The notes: a model not told the origin generated them from the sequence alone. A DNA stretch of 64,000 bases from Isosphaeraceae bacterium EP7 (GCA_038400315.1 CP151667.1:3607174-3671173); one strand, 5' to 3'. Shown: positions 43,474 through 52,584, counted from the stretch's first letter. Translations and numbers: made by a program.

Positions 43474-44766
43474 ATGCTCGACCTGAAATTCGTCCTGGCC
43501 AACCTCGACGCGGTCAAGAAAAACTGCCTCGACCGCAACGTGGCGCCCGATGTCGTGGGCGAGCTGGACCGGATCGTGGACCTCGACGGCCGGCACAAGG
43601 CCTTGCTCCAGCAGGTGGAAGGCATCCGCCGGCGGCAGAACGAGGTGGCGCAGGCCACCGGCCGCGAGAAGGACGGCCACGCGCGGTCCGAGCTGGTCCT
43701 CGAGGGGAAGCGGCTGAAGGCCGAGGTCGTCGGCTCGGAAGACGAGCTGAAGGGGCTGGACGCCGCGCTGAGAACGTCGCTGGGGCGCATCCCCAACATG
43801 ACCCACCCCGACACGCCCATCGGCGCGCTGGAAGGCGAGAGCGTCGAGTTGCGGAAGGTCGGCACGCCCCGCACGTTCGACTTCAAGCCGTTGGATCACG
43901 TGGAGATCGGCAAGCGGCTGGACCTGATCGACTTCGAGGCGGGGGCGAAGGTCTCGGGGCAGGGGTTCTACTTCCTCAAGAACGAGGCGGTGCTGCTGGA
44001 GCTGGCCCTCCAGCAATATGCGCTCAATATGCTGGTGAAGGCCGGGTTCACGCCGATCAGCACGCCCGACCTGGCGCGGGTGTCGATCCTCGAAGGGATC
44101 GGCTTCAACCCGCGCGGGGAGGAGACGCAGGTCTACTCGGTGGCCGACACGGATCTGTGCCTGATCGGGACGGCGGAGATCACCCTAGGGGGGATGCACG
44201 CCGACGAGATCCTGGACGAGGCGAAGCTCCCGCTGAAGTACGTCGGGCTGTCGCACTGCTTCAGGACCGAGGCGGGGGCGGCCGGCCGGGCGAGCAAGGG
44301 TCTCTATCGGGTCCACCAGTTCAGCAAGGTGGAGATGTTCGCGTTCACCACGCCCGAGCAGTCGGGGGCGATACACGCCGAGATCTTGCAGGCCGAGGAA
44401 GACTTCTTTGGCGGGCTGGGTATCCCGTATCGGGTCCTGGATATCTGCTCGGGCGACCTGGGGGGCCCGGCCTACCGCAAGTTCGACCTGGAAGCCTGGA
44501 TGCCGGGCCGGGGCGAGGCGGGCGAGTACGGCGAGGTGACCAGCACGTCGGACTGCACCGACTACCAGGCGCGTCGGCTGGGCATTCGCTACAAGCCGGC
44601 CGGCCAGAAGGGGACTCGGTTCGTGCACACGCTCAACGGCACGGCCGTGGCCCTGAGCCGTGCCCTGATCGTGATCCTGGAGAATTATCAGCGGGCCGAC
44701 GGCCTGGTGGACGTACCTGAAGTGCTGCGGCCGATCCTGGGCAGGGATGTGATCGGGCCGCGTTGA
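43474..44766 (+). CDS. serS: Seryl-tRNA synthetase
   Basis: A 430-aa class II synthetase that charges tRNA-Ser. The N-terminal helical arm (about residues 30-105, LQQVEGIRRRQNEVAQATGR) is the tRNA-binding coiled coil. Motif 2 is in GLSHCFRTEAGAAGRASKGL and motif 3 in LNGTAVALSRALIVILENYQ. The length is standard. The start at 43474 has GAAGG 6 nt upstream and matches the family (MLDLKFVLANLDAV); a GTG 18 nt upstream is less likely. Confidence 0.97.
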   Translation: MLDLKFVLANLDAVKKNCLDRNVAPDVVGELDRIVDLDGRHKALLQQVEGIRRRQNEVAQATGREKDGHARSELVLEGKRLKAEVVGSEDELKGLDAALRTSLGRIPNMTHPDTPIGALEGESVELRKVGTPRTFDFKPLDHVEIGKRLDLIDFEAGAKVSGQGFYFLKNEAVLLELALQQYALNMLVKAGFTPISTPDLARVSILEGIGFNPRGEETQVYSVADTDLCLIGTAEITLGGMHADEILDEAKLPLKYVGLSHCFRTEAGAAGRASKGLYRVHQFSKVEMFAFTTPEQSGAIHAEILQAEEDFFGGLGIPYRVLDICSGDLGGPAYRKFDLEAWMPGRGEAGEYGEVTSTSDCTDYQARRLGIRYKPAGQKGTRFVHTLNGTAVALSRALIVILENYQRADGLVDVPEVLRPILGRDVIGPR

Positions 44767-44806
44767 CGACGTCGCGGGCCCGCCGCGACACGGGGAGAGT
44801 GCCTTG

Positions 44807-46192
44807 ATGCTGCGGAATCCGCTGCTCGTGCCCGACCTGCGAGAGCTGCTGCAGGCCGGCGAGGACTCCGCGCTGCGCGAGTTCCTCGCCGAGTACCACC
44901 CGGCACGCGTCGCCGAGATCATCGAGGACCTCGACGAAGCCGAGGGGGACGCCCTCTACGCGCTGCTGCCCGGCCGCGAGCAGGCCGGCGTGATGAGCTA
45001 CCTGGACCACGAGCGCCAGGAGCGCCTGGTCTCGGCGATGACCCCGACGCAGGCCGCCGCGCTCCTGCACCTGATGAGCCACGACGACCGGGCCGACCTG
45101 GTCAACCGGCTCGACGAGGACCTGGTCGAGCAGATCCTGCCCCACCTGGCCCAGGCCGAGCGCGACGACATCCGCAGGCTGGCCAGCTACGAGCCCGGCA
45201 CCGCCGGCGCCGTGATGACCACCGACTATGTGACCCTGCCCCCCAGGCTGACGGTGCGCGAAGCCCTCGATCGGGTGCGGCAGGAGGCGCCCGACCGCGA
45301 GATGATCGACTACAGCTACGTCGTCGACACCAGGCGCAGGCTGTTGGGGTTCGTCTCGCTGAAGCGCCTGATTTTGGCCCGGCCGCATGCGATCATCGAA
45401 GACATCATGAAGCACGACGCGATCGTCGCGCGGGTGGACGAGGACCAGGAGGCCGTCGCCCGCACGATCGACCGCTACGACCTCTTCGCCGTGCCCGTGC
45501 TGGACGACTCGGACATGCTCGTCGGCATCGTCACCCACGACGACGCGATGGACATCCTCAGGCGCGAGCAGACCAAGGATATTCTGGCCTTCGGCGGCGT
45601 GACCAGCGACTCGGAAGGGACCGACGACCATCCCTACTGGCAGGGCAGCATCATCAACGCCGTCAGGCGCCGGATCGGCTGGCTGCTGATGCTCTTCTTC
45701 ACCGGCACCATCACCATCTTCGTCCTGCGTTCGTTCAAGTATGTCGACCAGAGGTTCGAGCACCTGAACTTCGACGTCTTCGTCCCCCTGCTCATCGGCA
45801 TCGGCGGCAACGCGGGCAGCCAGACCGTCGGCACGATCATCCGGGGCCTGGCCCTGGGCGAGATCTCCAAGGAGGACGGCTGGCGAGTCCTGGTGCGCGA
45901 GTGGCTGACCGGCACGATGATGGGCACGATGCTGGGCCTGATCGGCTTCTGCTTCGCCTGGCTGATGCACGGGCAGGTCCGATTCGCCGCCGTCATCGGC
46001 CTGACGATCCTGTGCATCTGCATGTGGGCCAACAGCGTGGGTGCCCTCGTCCCCCTGCTGGCCAGGCGCCTCGGCATCGACCCCGCGCTCGTCTCGGCCC
46101 CGCTCATCTCGACCCTGGTCGACGCGACCGGCCTGGTCATTTACTACCTGCTGGCCATCCTGATCCTGATCAATCTCCAGGCCTGGTTCTGA
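44807..46192 (+). CDS. mgtE: MgtE-family magnesium transporter
   Basis: A 461-aa Mg2+ channel. The cytoplasmic N-domain has ARVAEIIEDLDEAEGDALYA, the linker GTAGAVMTTDYVTL leads into two CBS domains (about residues 130-255), and five membrane segments follow with the conserved PLLIGIGGNAGSQTVGTIIR. Mg2+ bound to the N and CBS domains closes the channel in known members. The start at 44807 (MLRNPLLV) has GGGGAGAG upstream; a TTG at 44804 is possible. It begins 40 nt after serS. Confidence 0.96.
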   Translation: MLRNPLLVPDLRELLQAGEDSALREFLAEYHPARVAEIIEDLDEAEGDALYALLPGREQAGVMSYLDHERQERLVSAMTPTQAAALLHLMSHDDRADLVNRLDEDLVEQILPHLAQAERDDIRRLASYEPGTAGAVMTTDYVTLPPRLTVREALDRVRQEAPDREMIDYSYVVDTRRRLLGFVSLKRLILARPHAIIEDIMKHDAIVARVDEDQEAVARTIDRYDLFAVPVLDDSDMLVGIVTHDDAMDILRREQTKDILAFGGVTSDSEGTDDHPYWQGSIINAVRRRIGWLLMLFFTGTITIFVLRSFKYVDQRFEHLNFDVFVPLLIGIGGNAGSQTVGTIIRGLALGEISKEDGWRVLVREWLTGTMMGTMLGLIGFCFAWLMHGQVRFAAVIGLTILCICMWANSVGALVPLLARRLGIDPALVSAPLISTLVDATGLVIYYLLAILILINLQAWF

Positions 46193-46272
46193 ACGGCCCG
46201 CCTCTCCTCGCCGATCACCCCCGTCTCTCTCATCCCACCCCAATCCATCCCGCCCAGCGACGTGGAGCCGCC

Positions 46273-47022
46273 ATGAAATTCGCCGAGATGACCGCACCGG
46301 CCCTGCGCAAGGTGTCCCGCGAAGAGACCTTGATCGTGGCGCCGATCGCCGCCTGCGAGCAGCACAGCCGCCACTTGCCCGTCTTCACCGACGCGATCCT
46401 GGTGGGCGCCGTCGCCGACATCGCCGAAGCGGCCCTGCCCGGACAGGTCCTGATGCTCCCGGTGCTCTGGATGGGCGCCAGCGACCACCATCTCCCCTTC
46501 GGCGGCACGCTGACGGCCCCGCTGCCCGTCTATGAATCCATGCTCATCGAGCTGCTCCGTCCGCTCCTGAAGGACGGCTTCCGCCGGATCATGCTCCTGA
46601 ATGGCCACGGCGGCAACATCGACCCCTTGCACGTCGCGCTCCGCCGCCTGAACAACGACTACCCCGACGCCATCCTGACCGGTGCCGCCTACTGGGAGAT
46701 CGCCCAGGCCGAGATCGGTGCCCTCTGCGAAGGCCCGCGCAAAGTGATGGGCCACGCCTGCGAGATCGAGACCTCGATGATCATGCACCTCCGCCCCGAC
46801 CTGGTGCAGACCGCCGAAATCCTCGACGACCCCTGCCCCACCCCCGAAGGAATGACCGGCCTCTTCTGGGCCCGAGACTTCGCCCAGGCCACCGACCACG
46901 GGGCCGTCGGCTACCCCGAGCAAGCCAACGCCGCCCGAGGCGCCAAGATGCTGCAAGCCGCCGGCCAGGCCGTGGCCGCCGCCTGCAAGGCCGTGCTGGG
47001 GTTGCCTTTGCCGGGGAAGTGA
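46273..47022 (+). CDS. Creatininase-family metal-dependent amidohydrolase
   Basis: A 249-aa protein of the creatininase family. The metal-site residues are visible: Glu29 and His31 (ACEQHSRHLP), Asp40 (FTDA), the His in LNGHGGN and the Glu in GHACEIETS. Family members open cyclic amides (creatinine, or the MftE step of mycofactocin) and also act in riboflavin/F420-like pathways; the substrate here cannot be told. It follows mgtE by 80 nt on the same strand. Confidence 0.9.
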   Translation: MKFAEMTAPALRKVSREETLIVAPIAACEQHSRHLPVFTDAILVGAVADIAEAALPGQVLMLPVLWMGASDHHLPFGGTLTAPLPVYESMLIELLRPLLKDGFRRIMLLNGHGGNIDPLHVALRRLNNDYPDAILTGAAYWEIAQAEIGALCEGPRKVMGHACEIETSMIMHLRPDLVQTAEILDDPCPTPEGMTGLFWARDFAQATDHGAVGYPEQANAARGAKMLQAAGQAVAAACKAVLGLPLPGK

Positions 47023-47129
47023 ATCGCTGCGGGCCGAGGTTTTTCGGTCATTTGCCGCCCAGAGGCCAATCTCTCCTTGGCACCTGGGTTACGATATCGG
47101 AAGGATCGGCGGCGAAGGAGGGACGGGAG

Positions 47130-47372
47130 ATGGACCGGATCAACGTGCGGCTCGACCCGCACCTGAAAGAACAATTGGACCTGGCCGCGAGGGCCGAGGG
47201 TGTGAGCCCTTCGGAGGTTGTGCGGGCTGCGTTGAGGGAGCATCTCAAGGCGAAGGCGCCTCAGCCGGATTGCTTCGACCTCGCCCGCAAGCTCGGCATT
47301 CTCGGGTTGGCCAAGGGCTTGCCGACCGACCTCAGCACCAACCCAATCCATATGGAAGGATTCGGGGAGTGA
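47130..47372 (+). CDS. Ribbon-helix-helix (CopG-type) antitoxin-like protein
   Basis: An 80-aa DNA-binding protein. The start MDRINVRLDPHLKEQLDLAA and SPSEVVRAALREHLKA form a classic RHH fold. The C-terminus (KLGILGLAKGLPTDLS) looks like the toxin-contact tail of type II antitoxins. The nearest intact toxin gene belongs to another family pair downstream; the decayed PIN fragment at about 47966 could be its lost partner. The start has GAAGGAGGGACGGGAG upstream. Confidence 0.8.
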   Translation: MDRINVRLDPHLKEQLDLAARAEGVSPSEVVRAALREHLKAKAPQPDCFDLARKLGILGLAKGLPTDLSTNPIHMEGFGE

Positions 47373-47400
47373 ATGTCTGGAGAGCCCATGACTTCAGGAC

Positions 47401-47850
47401 ATGGCGATGATCTTCAGCAAAGGCCGGCCCATTCCCCCGTTGACAAGAGGGCTTCTGTCGACAGTTCCTTCGTATCTCAGGTGGTCTGGCTGGCTGAATA
47501 ACCAATGGAACGAGTCAGCCGTCGAACCGCTGTTGGCAACGAGATGTCAATCCACGGTTATCGAACTCTGGGAGGCAGCGTTACCAAATGCCTCTCACAT
47601 CGAGCCGATGCTTACGGCGATCGGCGATGAGATGATCTGGAAGTCTCCTCGCTTCATCCCTCAAGATGAGTGTTTTATTGCGATGAAACTCTGGTGGCAT
47701 GGCATCTCCGACTGTTGGGAGCGTGAGCGCTGCATGTGGGCGCTCGAGAGGATATGTGGGAAGAGGCCCCCGTCGTCGATCTTGCCTGATATTTCAGGCA
47801 TGACTCTCGGAGATTTGTTCGGACATTTCCTGGAGAAGCCTCATCAATGA
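47401..47850 (+). CDS. Unknown protein in a lower-GC patch (149 aa)
   Basis: I do not recognise this protein. It has a plausible globular composition (WLNNQWNESAVEP, LWEAALPNASHIEPML, MKLWWHGISDCWERERC, ISGMTLGDLFGHFL) and a base composition clearly less GC-rich than the surrounding genes, suggesting transfer. The ATG at 47401 has AGGAC only 2 nt upstream, so the start is weak. A second, short frame from an ATG at 47373 with a better ribosome site (GGGGAG) runs to 47501 and overlaps it, so the real start may be earlier and broken by a frameshift. Confidence 0.5.
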   Translation: MAMIFSKGRPIPPLTRGLLSTVPSYLRWSGWLNNQWNESAVEPLLATRCQSTVIELWEAALPNASHIEPMLTAIGDEMIWKSPRFIPQDECFIAMKLWWHGISDCWERERCMWALERICGKRPPSSILPDISGMTLGDLFGHFLEKPHQ

Positions 47851-47965
47851 GAACGCCTGTCAAGCCGATCGTTCGCTCTTGAGAATGGCCGCACCATTAA
47901 CAGCGCCCGGCCTTCGAGGCGGGCGAACTTCGGTCGGGGCTCGGGCGTCCACAAACGCTCCAAAA

Positions 47966-48046
47966 GCATTTGAAAGCGGGCTTTTCGCCTTCCTCCCACT
48001 CAACGCCGAAGACCTGCCCGAAATCGCGACAGTAATGAAACAGTAC
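47966..48046 (+). pseudogene. Remnant of a PIN-domain (VapC-type) toxin
   Basis: The plus-strand frame here reads AFESGLFAFLPLNAEDLPEI followed by ATVMKQY, which closely follows the middle of VapC-like PIN toxins (GxFxxLPLTPEDLxxIxxLMxxY). No start, no acidic N-terminal site and no C-terminal continuation match, so only a fragment remains. It lies between the unknown gene and the Phd antitoxin. The reading rests on family pattern memory and should be tested by search. Confidence 0.45.
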
Positions 48047-48132
48047 GAATGGATCGGACTCCTCACGGGCCGAGGTCCGGGTGAGATTTCTATCAAATAT
48101 CATTCTTTTCGAGTCGCTACGGAGGCGAGATC

Positions 48133-48420
48133 ATGGGCGCTGGCCGCGATGTCCATTCCCTGGTCGATTTCAAGAAGAACACCCCCGACTTCCTCAAGAA
48201 ATTGAAGGAAACGGGGACGCCCATCGTCCTGACCGCCAACGGCAAGTCGGAACTCGTGGTTCAGGATGCCGTGGCGTATCAGAAGCTGCTCGATGCCTTG
48301 GAAGACGCCAAGGTTGCCGAGGGTATCCGGCGGGGACTGGAGGACGTTGCGGCCGGGCGTTTGAGTAGCCTGAATGAGTTCGAGGCTCACGTGAAGTCAA
48401 CGCACGGGATTACGATCTGA
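48133..48420 (+). CDS. Phd/YefM-family antitoxin
   Basis: A 95-aa antitoxin. The block VDFKKNTPDFLKKLKETGTP with IVLTANGKSELVVQD and AYQKLLDALE is typical of the N-terminal DNA-binding half of Phd/YefM, and the acidic tail would wrap the toxin. A GGAGGCGAGA ribosome site lies just upstream of the ATG. Its stop overlaps the toxin start (TGATG). Together they form a type II toxin-antitoxin pair that would be autoregulated. Confidence 0.88.
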   Translation: MGAGRDVHSLVDFKKNTPDFLKKLKETGTPIVLTANGKSELVVQDAVAYQKLLDALEDAKVAEGIRRGLEDVAAGRLSSLNEFEAHVKSTHGITI

Positions 48421-48731
48421 TGGACAAAATCCAGATAGCGGCCCAGGCACTTGTTCAGGCGGACGAAGCGCATTCGTGGTTGAGCGAGCATCTCTCGAAG
48501 GAGGTGGCGGAGACGTGGTATGGGGAGCTTTTCAAGCAGATCGGCACGCTGACGCTCTTCCCGACCCGCTGCCCGGTCGCGCCCGAATCCGGCGGATCGT
48601 CCGAGGTCGTCCGTGAGCTGGCATTCGGGATACGCCGTCATCCCCACAACTATCGGATCTTGTTCGTCGTTCGCGATGAGGTAGTCGTCATCCTGCACGT
48701 CCACCGCACGTCGCCCAGGGTGGTCGACTGA
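48420..48731 (+). CDS. RelE/ParE-family toxin
   Basis: A 103-aa toxin of the RelE/ParE superfamily. It has the N-terminal helix pair (AQALVQADEAHSWLSEHLSK), LTLFPTRCPVAPES, and the C-terminal strands YRILFVVRDEVVVILHVHRT. RelE members cut mRNA on the ribosome, ParE members poison gyrase; the terminal His-Arg here does not settle which. It overlaps the antitoxin stop by one base, so the pair is cotranslated. Confidence 0.87.
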   Translation: MDKIQIAAQALVQADEAHSWLSEHLSKEVAETWYGELFKQIGTLTLFPTRCPVAPESGGSSEVVRELAFGIRRHPHNYRILFVVRDEVVVILHVHRTSPRVVD

Positions 48732-48745
48732 TCGGATGCGGAACG

Positions 48746-49801
48746 TCAGGCCCCCCATCGTGGCCGGTCGCTGATCCAGCCCAGGGCGGCGGCGTGGCGG
48801 CGGTAGAAGAGGCCGAGGATTCTCATGACGACGAGGGCCAGGTCAAGGGTGATGACCCAGCAGGCCCAGAGGCCGAGGGCGGCCGTGATCGGGTGGCTGG
48901 CGTTGAGGGCGAAGTCGAAGAGGCCGATGGAGAGGGTGGCGGCTGCGCCGGCGACGAGGCAGGGGATCAGGTAGCCCCAGCCGACCCGGTAGATGGCCTG
49001 GATGACCGTGATCGGGTTCGCGGCGAGCGGGCTTTCGTGGAGCAGGGCGGCCATCAGGGCCATGAGGGCGTAGATGGCCCCGAGGGTTCCCAGCTCAACA
49101 AAGATGATGCGGTCGAAGAGGTCGATGTCGCCGCAGTAAAGCCAGTAGACCATCATGGGCAGGCCCCCGACGGCCAGGCCGGCGAAAAGAGCGATGAACC
49201 AGCGGCCCAGGCCTCGGCGAATGTCGTCGCCGTCCCACTGCGGCCATCGCGGGTGCTGGACCTCGCCCTGCGCGCTGGCGACGAGCACCCGGCCCAGGTA
49301 GAGCAGCATGTAACCCCCAAGGGTGAGGGTCAGCAGGGCGAAGGGTAGGCCCAGGATGATCGCGGGGAGGGCGAAGCCGTGGCCCGAGTTGCCCGTCAGG
49401 AGCGGGGCAAACAGGACGATCGTGGGCAGGGTCGCGACCCAGAGGACGGGCGGGTAGAAGAGGAGCAAGGCCAGGCATTCCTCGCCCCAGAAGGGGTAGA
49501 GGAAGCTGCGGGCCAGGGTGGTCTCGGAAGTCGCGGGGGGCTTGAGGAAGCCCCGTGAGCGAGGGGCGGCGGCGGCCTTGGGGCGGAACCGGCGGGCGAT
49601 CGGCTGGTGGGGCTCGGGAGCCTTTTCGAGGGGAGCCGGGACGCGGACTTCGTGGGCCTCGGGGACCTGGAATCTCGCCCCGCAGGAGGGGCAGCGGCCA
49701 ACCCGGCCGGGGGTTGCTCCGGTCGTCTTGAGGGTCAGGCCGCAGGAACAGATCAAGGAGCCTGGTGGGTTCATGGCCGGCTTGGTGCTCGGGTTGGACA
49801 T
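48746..49801 (-). CDS. Membrane protein with N-terminal zinc ribbon
   Basis: A 351-aa protein. The N-terminus has a zinc-ribbon pattern ICSCGLTLK and RCPSCGARF, followed by a basic linker. From about residue 105 there are six membrane segments (ECLALLLFYPPVLWVATLP, FALPAIILGLPFALLTLTLG, WFIALFAGLAVGGLPMM, GAIYALMALMAALL, LIPCLVAGAAATLSIGLF, GLWACWVITLDLALVVM). Similar proteins with a cytoplasmic zinc ribbon and a DUF4013-like membrane part are frequent in planctomycetes, function unknown. The start at 49801 is preferred over an ATG 15 nt upstream. Confidence 0.75.
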   Translation of the reverse strand: MSNPSTKPAMNPPGSLICSCGLTLKTTGATPGRVGRCPSCGARFQVPEAHEVRVPAPLEKAPEPHQPIARRFRPKAAAAPRSRGFLKPPATSETTLARSFLYPFWGEECLALLLFYPPVLWVATLPTIVLFAPLLTGNSGHGFALPAIILGLPFALLTLTLGGYMLLYLGRVLVASAQGEVQHPRWPQWDGDDIRRGLGRWFIALFAGLAVGGLPMMVYWLYCGDIDLFDRIIFVELGTLGAIYALMALMAALLHESPLAANPITVIQAIYRVGWGYLIPCLVAGAAATLSIGLFDFALNASHPITAALGLWACWVITLDLALVVMRILGLFYRRHAAALGWISDRPRWGA

Positions 49802-49900
49802 TGCCGCACCTCTCAAACGGCCTCTGGTTAGGACAGGATGTGCTGGCAGGTGTCCATGACTACGGGCTTCGAAGCTTACGTCGCCCCGACATGCGCAAGA

Positions 49901-50383
49901 TCACGACCTCGCATCCGACTCGTGGGCCACGGCCATCTCCGTCGGGGCAAGGCGGTGAACCCGGCGCAGCTGACGAATAGAGTGGGCCGCCATGAGCGAC
50001 GAGATCGCGGCGGGGAAGGTCATCGAGAAGCCCAGCGACCATACCAGGTATCCGGTAACGAACCGGCATGAATTGAACGCGAAGCCGGGCGCGGAGAAGG
50101 AGCGGATCGTCTGGATCTTCGGTGCGAGGTTGGTTCGGGGGTTGACGATATATGGCCTGGGGAAGTCGGCGTCGAAGTCCGGCTCGCTGAAGAAATAGAC
50201 GCTGCCATCCAGGACCTGCACATACAGAATGCCCCGACCCCAACGGTCGTTGATCAATGCATAGCAATCTTTCGGCCAGTTCGAAAGGAACGACGCAACG
50301 AGGAGGGTGACGGACGCGAAGAGCACGCCGCACGAGAGGAGCAAGCCCCATTCCGCGAAGGATCGGCGCATCGGCTGAGCCAT
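49901..50383 (-). CDS. Small membrane protein of unknown function (160 aa)
   Basis: The protein has two predicted membrane segments, one near residues 12-30 (LLLSCGVLFASVTLLVASFL) and one near 115-135 (YLVWSLGFSMTFPAAISSLM), with a soluble loop between them (RGILYVQVLDGSVYFFSEPD). The C-terminus is basic. This layout is common in planctomycetes, but no domain is named. Composition is less GC-rich than its neighbours. The start at 50383 fits the first membrane segment; upstream in-frame codons are not supported. Confidence 0.65.
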   Translation of the reverse strand: MAQPMRRSFAEWGLLLSCGVLFASVTLLVASFLSNWPKDCYALINDRWGRGILYVQVLDGSVYFFSEPDFDADFPRPYIVNPRTNLAPKIQTIRSFSAPGFAFNSCRFVTGYLVWSLGFSMTFPAAISSLMAAHSIRQLRRVHRLAPTEMAVAHESDARS

Positions 50384-50584
50384 GCAGAAGTCCCGGGAAT
50401 TGATTGACTTGACTGATGAGCCGGTCTTACCAAATTCTCGTCGCCGAATGGAAGAGCTGGCTCGCACGCTTCGTGATCGAAGGATGGACGCGGCGGATGG
50501 GCCTTGCGGGGGAGGCGATTGCCCTCGGGCGTCATGCTTATGCGTCGCGAAAGCATGACGCCCGATCCGCCGTCCTGGTCCCTC

Positions 50585-51931
50585 CTAATTCGTCGTTCCA
50601 AGGTCGAGGGCGGCGATCTGCTCGATGGCCGGGGCTCGCAAGGTGCCGAGGAAGTCGAGGAGGCCCTGGCGTTCGGCGGGGGGCAGCTCGTCGAAGCGGC
50701 TGGCTGAGCCGACTGCCTCGCCTCCGTGGGCCTTGATGGCGTCTTCGAGGGTTTTCGAGCGGCCGTCGTGCATGTAAGGGCCCGAATCGGCCACCCCCCA
50801 GAGGGGCGGGGTCTTCCATTCCAGGGCCGATTGGGCCACGGCGCCGAAGGGAAGTGTGCCGGGCGGGAGGTCTCCGGGGGAGGGGGGTGGCGCCCCGTAG
50901 TAGCCCGTGCTGGAGGCCAGCTCGACGCCCATCTCGTGCAGGAGCAGGTCGGAATAGAGGCCGCTGGCCGAGCCGAGGTCGGGCGTGTGGCAGTCGGCAC
51001 AGCCGACCTTGGCGAAGGCGCGTTCGCCCAGCTCGACGCTCGACCGTGACGAGACGGGGACGACCGAGCGCGGGGCGGGAAGGGCCCGTACGTAGTCGGC
51101 CATCAACTCGCACTGGGCGTCGGTCAGGTCGGGCCTGGCGGATTTGGGCATGTGTGCGGGGCTGGCCAGCGAGATGGCCTGCGGGCGGCTGGGGTTGGAC
51201 AGGCCCAGCTCATTGGCGCAGGCGGCCCGGACGAAGTCGCCGAGGGTGGCGAATTCCCCCTTCCAGCCGAACCGGCCGATCCGGCCGTCGACGAGCCGGG
51301 CGACGCGGCCACGGACATTGGGGTCGAGGGCCCCGTTGAGGCCGACCAGCCGCGCGGCGGAGGAGTGTTCGCGCTGGTGGGCGATGATGGTCGAGTCGGT
51401 GACGGCGTCGATGATCCCGTCGCCGAAGAGGGCCGGCGTGTTGCGCTGGGTGATGAGGGCCGCGGCGGCGGACGCGGTGCCGGAGAGGTTCCGCGCATTG
51501 ACCTGCTCCAGGGGCATCCAGGGCTTGGAGGGCAGGGTGGGGTCAACCTGCGCCATCGTCTCCTGGAACTCATCGGAGACGGAGTGGCGGTGGATCACGC
51601 CGATGGGAGGGCGTGGGTCGCCGGGCTTGGGGGCGAGCAGGCCGTAGACGGTGACGTTCTTGTCGACCGTGCCGCCGCCGCCGGCCCCGCCCTGGAAGTG
51701 GCACTCGACGCATGAGCGGGCGTTGAAGACCGGCCCGAGGCCGTCGCCGCCGGTCAGCCGGTCGCCGGCGGTCCAGTCGCGGCGGAAGAGGATCGAGCCG
51801 GCGCGGGCGGAGTCGGCCCTCACCGTCTTGGGGCCGGGGGTCAAGCCCCACTCGGCCAGCTTAACGAACGGGGCCAGCCCCAGGACCAGGGCCACCCCGT
51901 GAACGGCGCGCAGGCGGACACGCACGGCCAT
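50585..51931 (-). CDS. DUF1111 di-heme oxidoreductase
   Basis: An exported c-type cytochrome of 448 aa in the di-heme oxidoreductase (thiol oxidoreductase-like) family. It has a short signal/anchor and heme sites CVECH (in GPVFNARSCVECHFQGGAG) and CADCH (in GCADCHTPDLGS), followed by the C-terminal block PLWGVADSGPYMHDGRSKTL, conserved in the family. The electron partner is unknown. It is 151 nt downstream of the BlaI gene on the same strand and might be cotranscribed with it; no BlaI-type operator was seen in that gap. Confidence 0.9.
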   Translation of the reverse strand: MAVRVRLRAVHGVALVLGLAPFVKLAEWGLTPGPKTVRADSARAGSILFRRDWTAGDRLTGGDGLGPVFNARSCVECHFQGGAGGGGTVDKNVTVYGLLAPKPGDPRPPIGVIHRHSVSDEFQETMAQVDPTLPSKPWMPLEQVNARNLSGTASAAAALITQRNTPALFGDGIIDAVTDSTIIAHQREHSSAARLVGLNGALDPNVRGRVARLVDGRIGRFGWKGEFATLGDFVRAACANELGLSNPSRPQAISLASPAHMPKSARPDLTDAQCELMADYVRALPAPRSVVPVSSRSSVELGERAFAKVGCADCHTPDLGSASGLYSDLLLHEMGVELASSTGYYGAPPPSPGDLPPGTLPFGAVAQSALEWKTPPLWGVADSGPYMHDGRSKTLEDAIKAHGGEAVGSASRFDELPPAERQGLLDFLGTLRAPAIEQIAALDLGTTN

Positions 51932-52082
51932 CGGTCGTCCTCCTCGTCTCGGATTCGTTCGGAAAAGCGGAAATACGCGGATGATGCGTCGAATCGATGG
52001 GCGAGATGGCTCCGCCGGGCGATCCATCGGGATCGGCCGGTCGGGGCGGGGCTTCCGTTGAAAGGGCAGTGGCTCGGGTCGA

Positions 52083-52505
52083 TCAGCCGGCCTTGGTGGG
52101 GCCCTTGGCGTCGTCGGACTGGCCGGAGCCGGTCATCTGCTCGAGCACGGCGCGGACCTCGCTGGCCTGGCTGGCGTCGAGCGGGTGCGACTTCAGGAGG
52201 TGCAGGACGAGCAGTCCGGGCTCACCCTGGTAGAGCTTGTCGACCAGGCTGTTGACCCGCTTCTGGCGGACTTCCTGGGCCTCGACGAGCGGCTTGTAGA
52301 CGAAGGCCAGCTCGCGGCGGTCGCTTGCAACGACCCCCTTGGTCTCCAACCGGTCGAGCAGCGTGGCGACGGTGGCGTAGGACCACTGCCTGCCGGCCGC
52401 CTTGAGGTCCTCGAGCGCCTCGCGCACGGTGGCCTGGCCGCGTTCCCAGAGGACCTTGAGGACGTCGAGTTCCGAGTCGGGGATGGTCGGCGGTCGCTTC
52501 GGCAT
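52083..52505 (-). CDS. BlaI/MecI/CopY-family repressor
   Basis: A 140-aa winged-helix repressor. The N-terminal domain (PTIPDSELDVLKVLWERGQA, TVREALEDLK, WSYATVATLLDRLETKGVV) is typical of BlaI/CopY and the C-terminal helix LLVLHLLKSHPLDASQ dimerises. These repressors leave DNA when cut by a sensor protease (BlaR1/MecR1) or when metal is exchanged (CopY). No Cys-x-Cys metal tail is present, so release by proteolysis is more likely. It is divergent from an M48 peptidase gene, across two candidate operators. Confidence 0.94.
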   Translation of the reverse strand: MPKRPPTIPDSELDVLKVLWERGQATVREALEDLKAAGRQWSYATVATLLDRLETKGVVASDRRELAFVYKPLVEAQEVRQKRVNSLVDKLYQGEPGLLVLHLLKSHPLDASQASEVRAVLEQMTGSGQSDDAKGPTKAG

Positions 52506-52584
52506 GTCCGGCTGTCCGTCGTCGGCGGGCTCGAGAACGCGGGGCGTAGCCCGGTCGAGCCCGGCGATTGGGTCGTGGGAAGGA

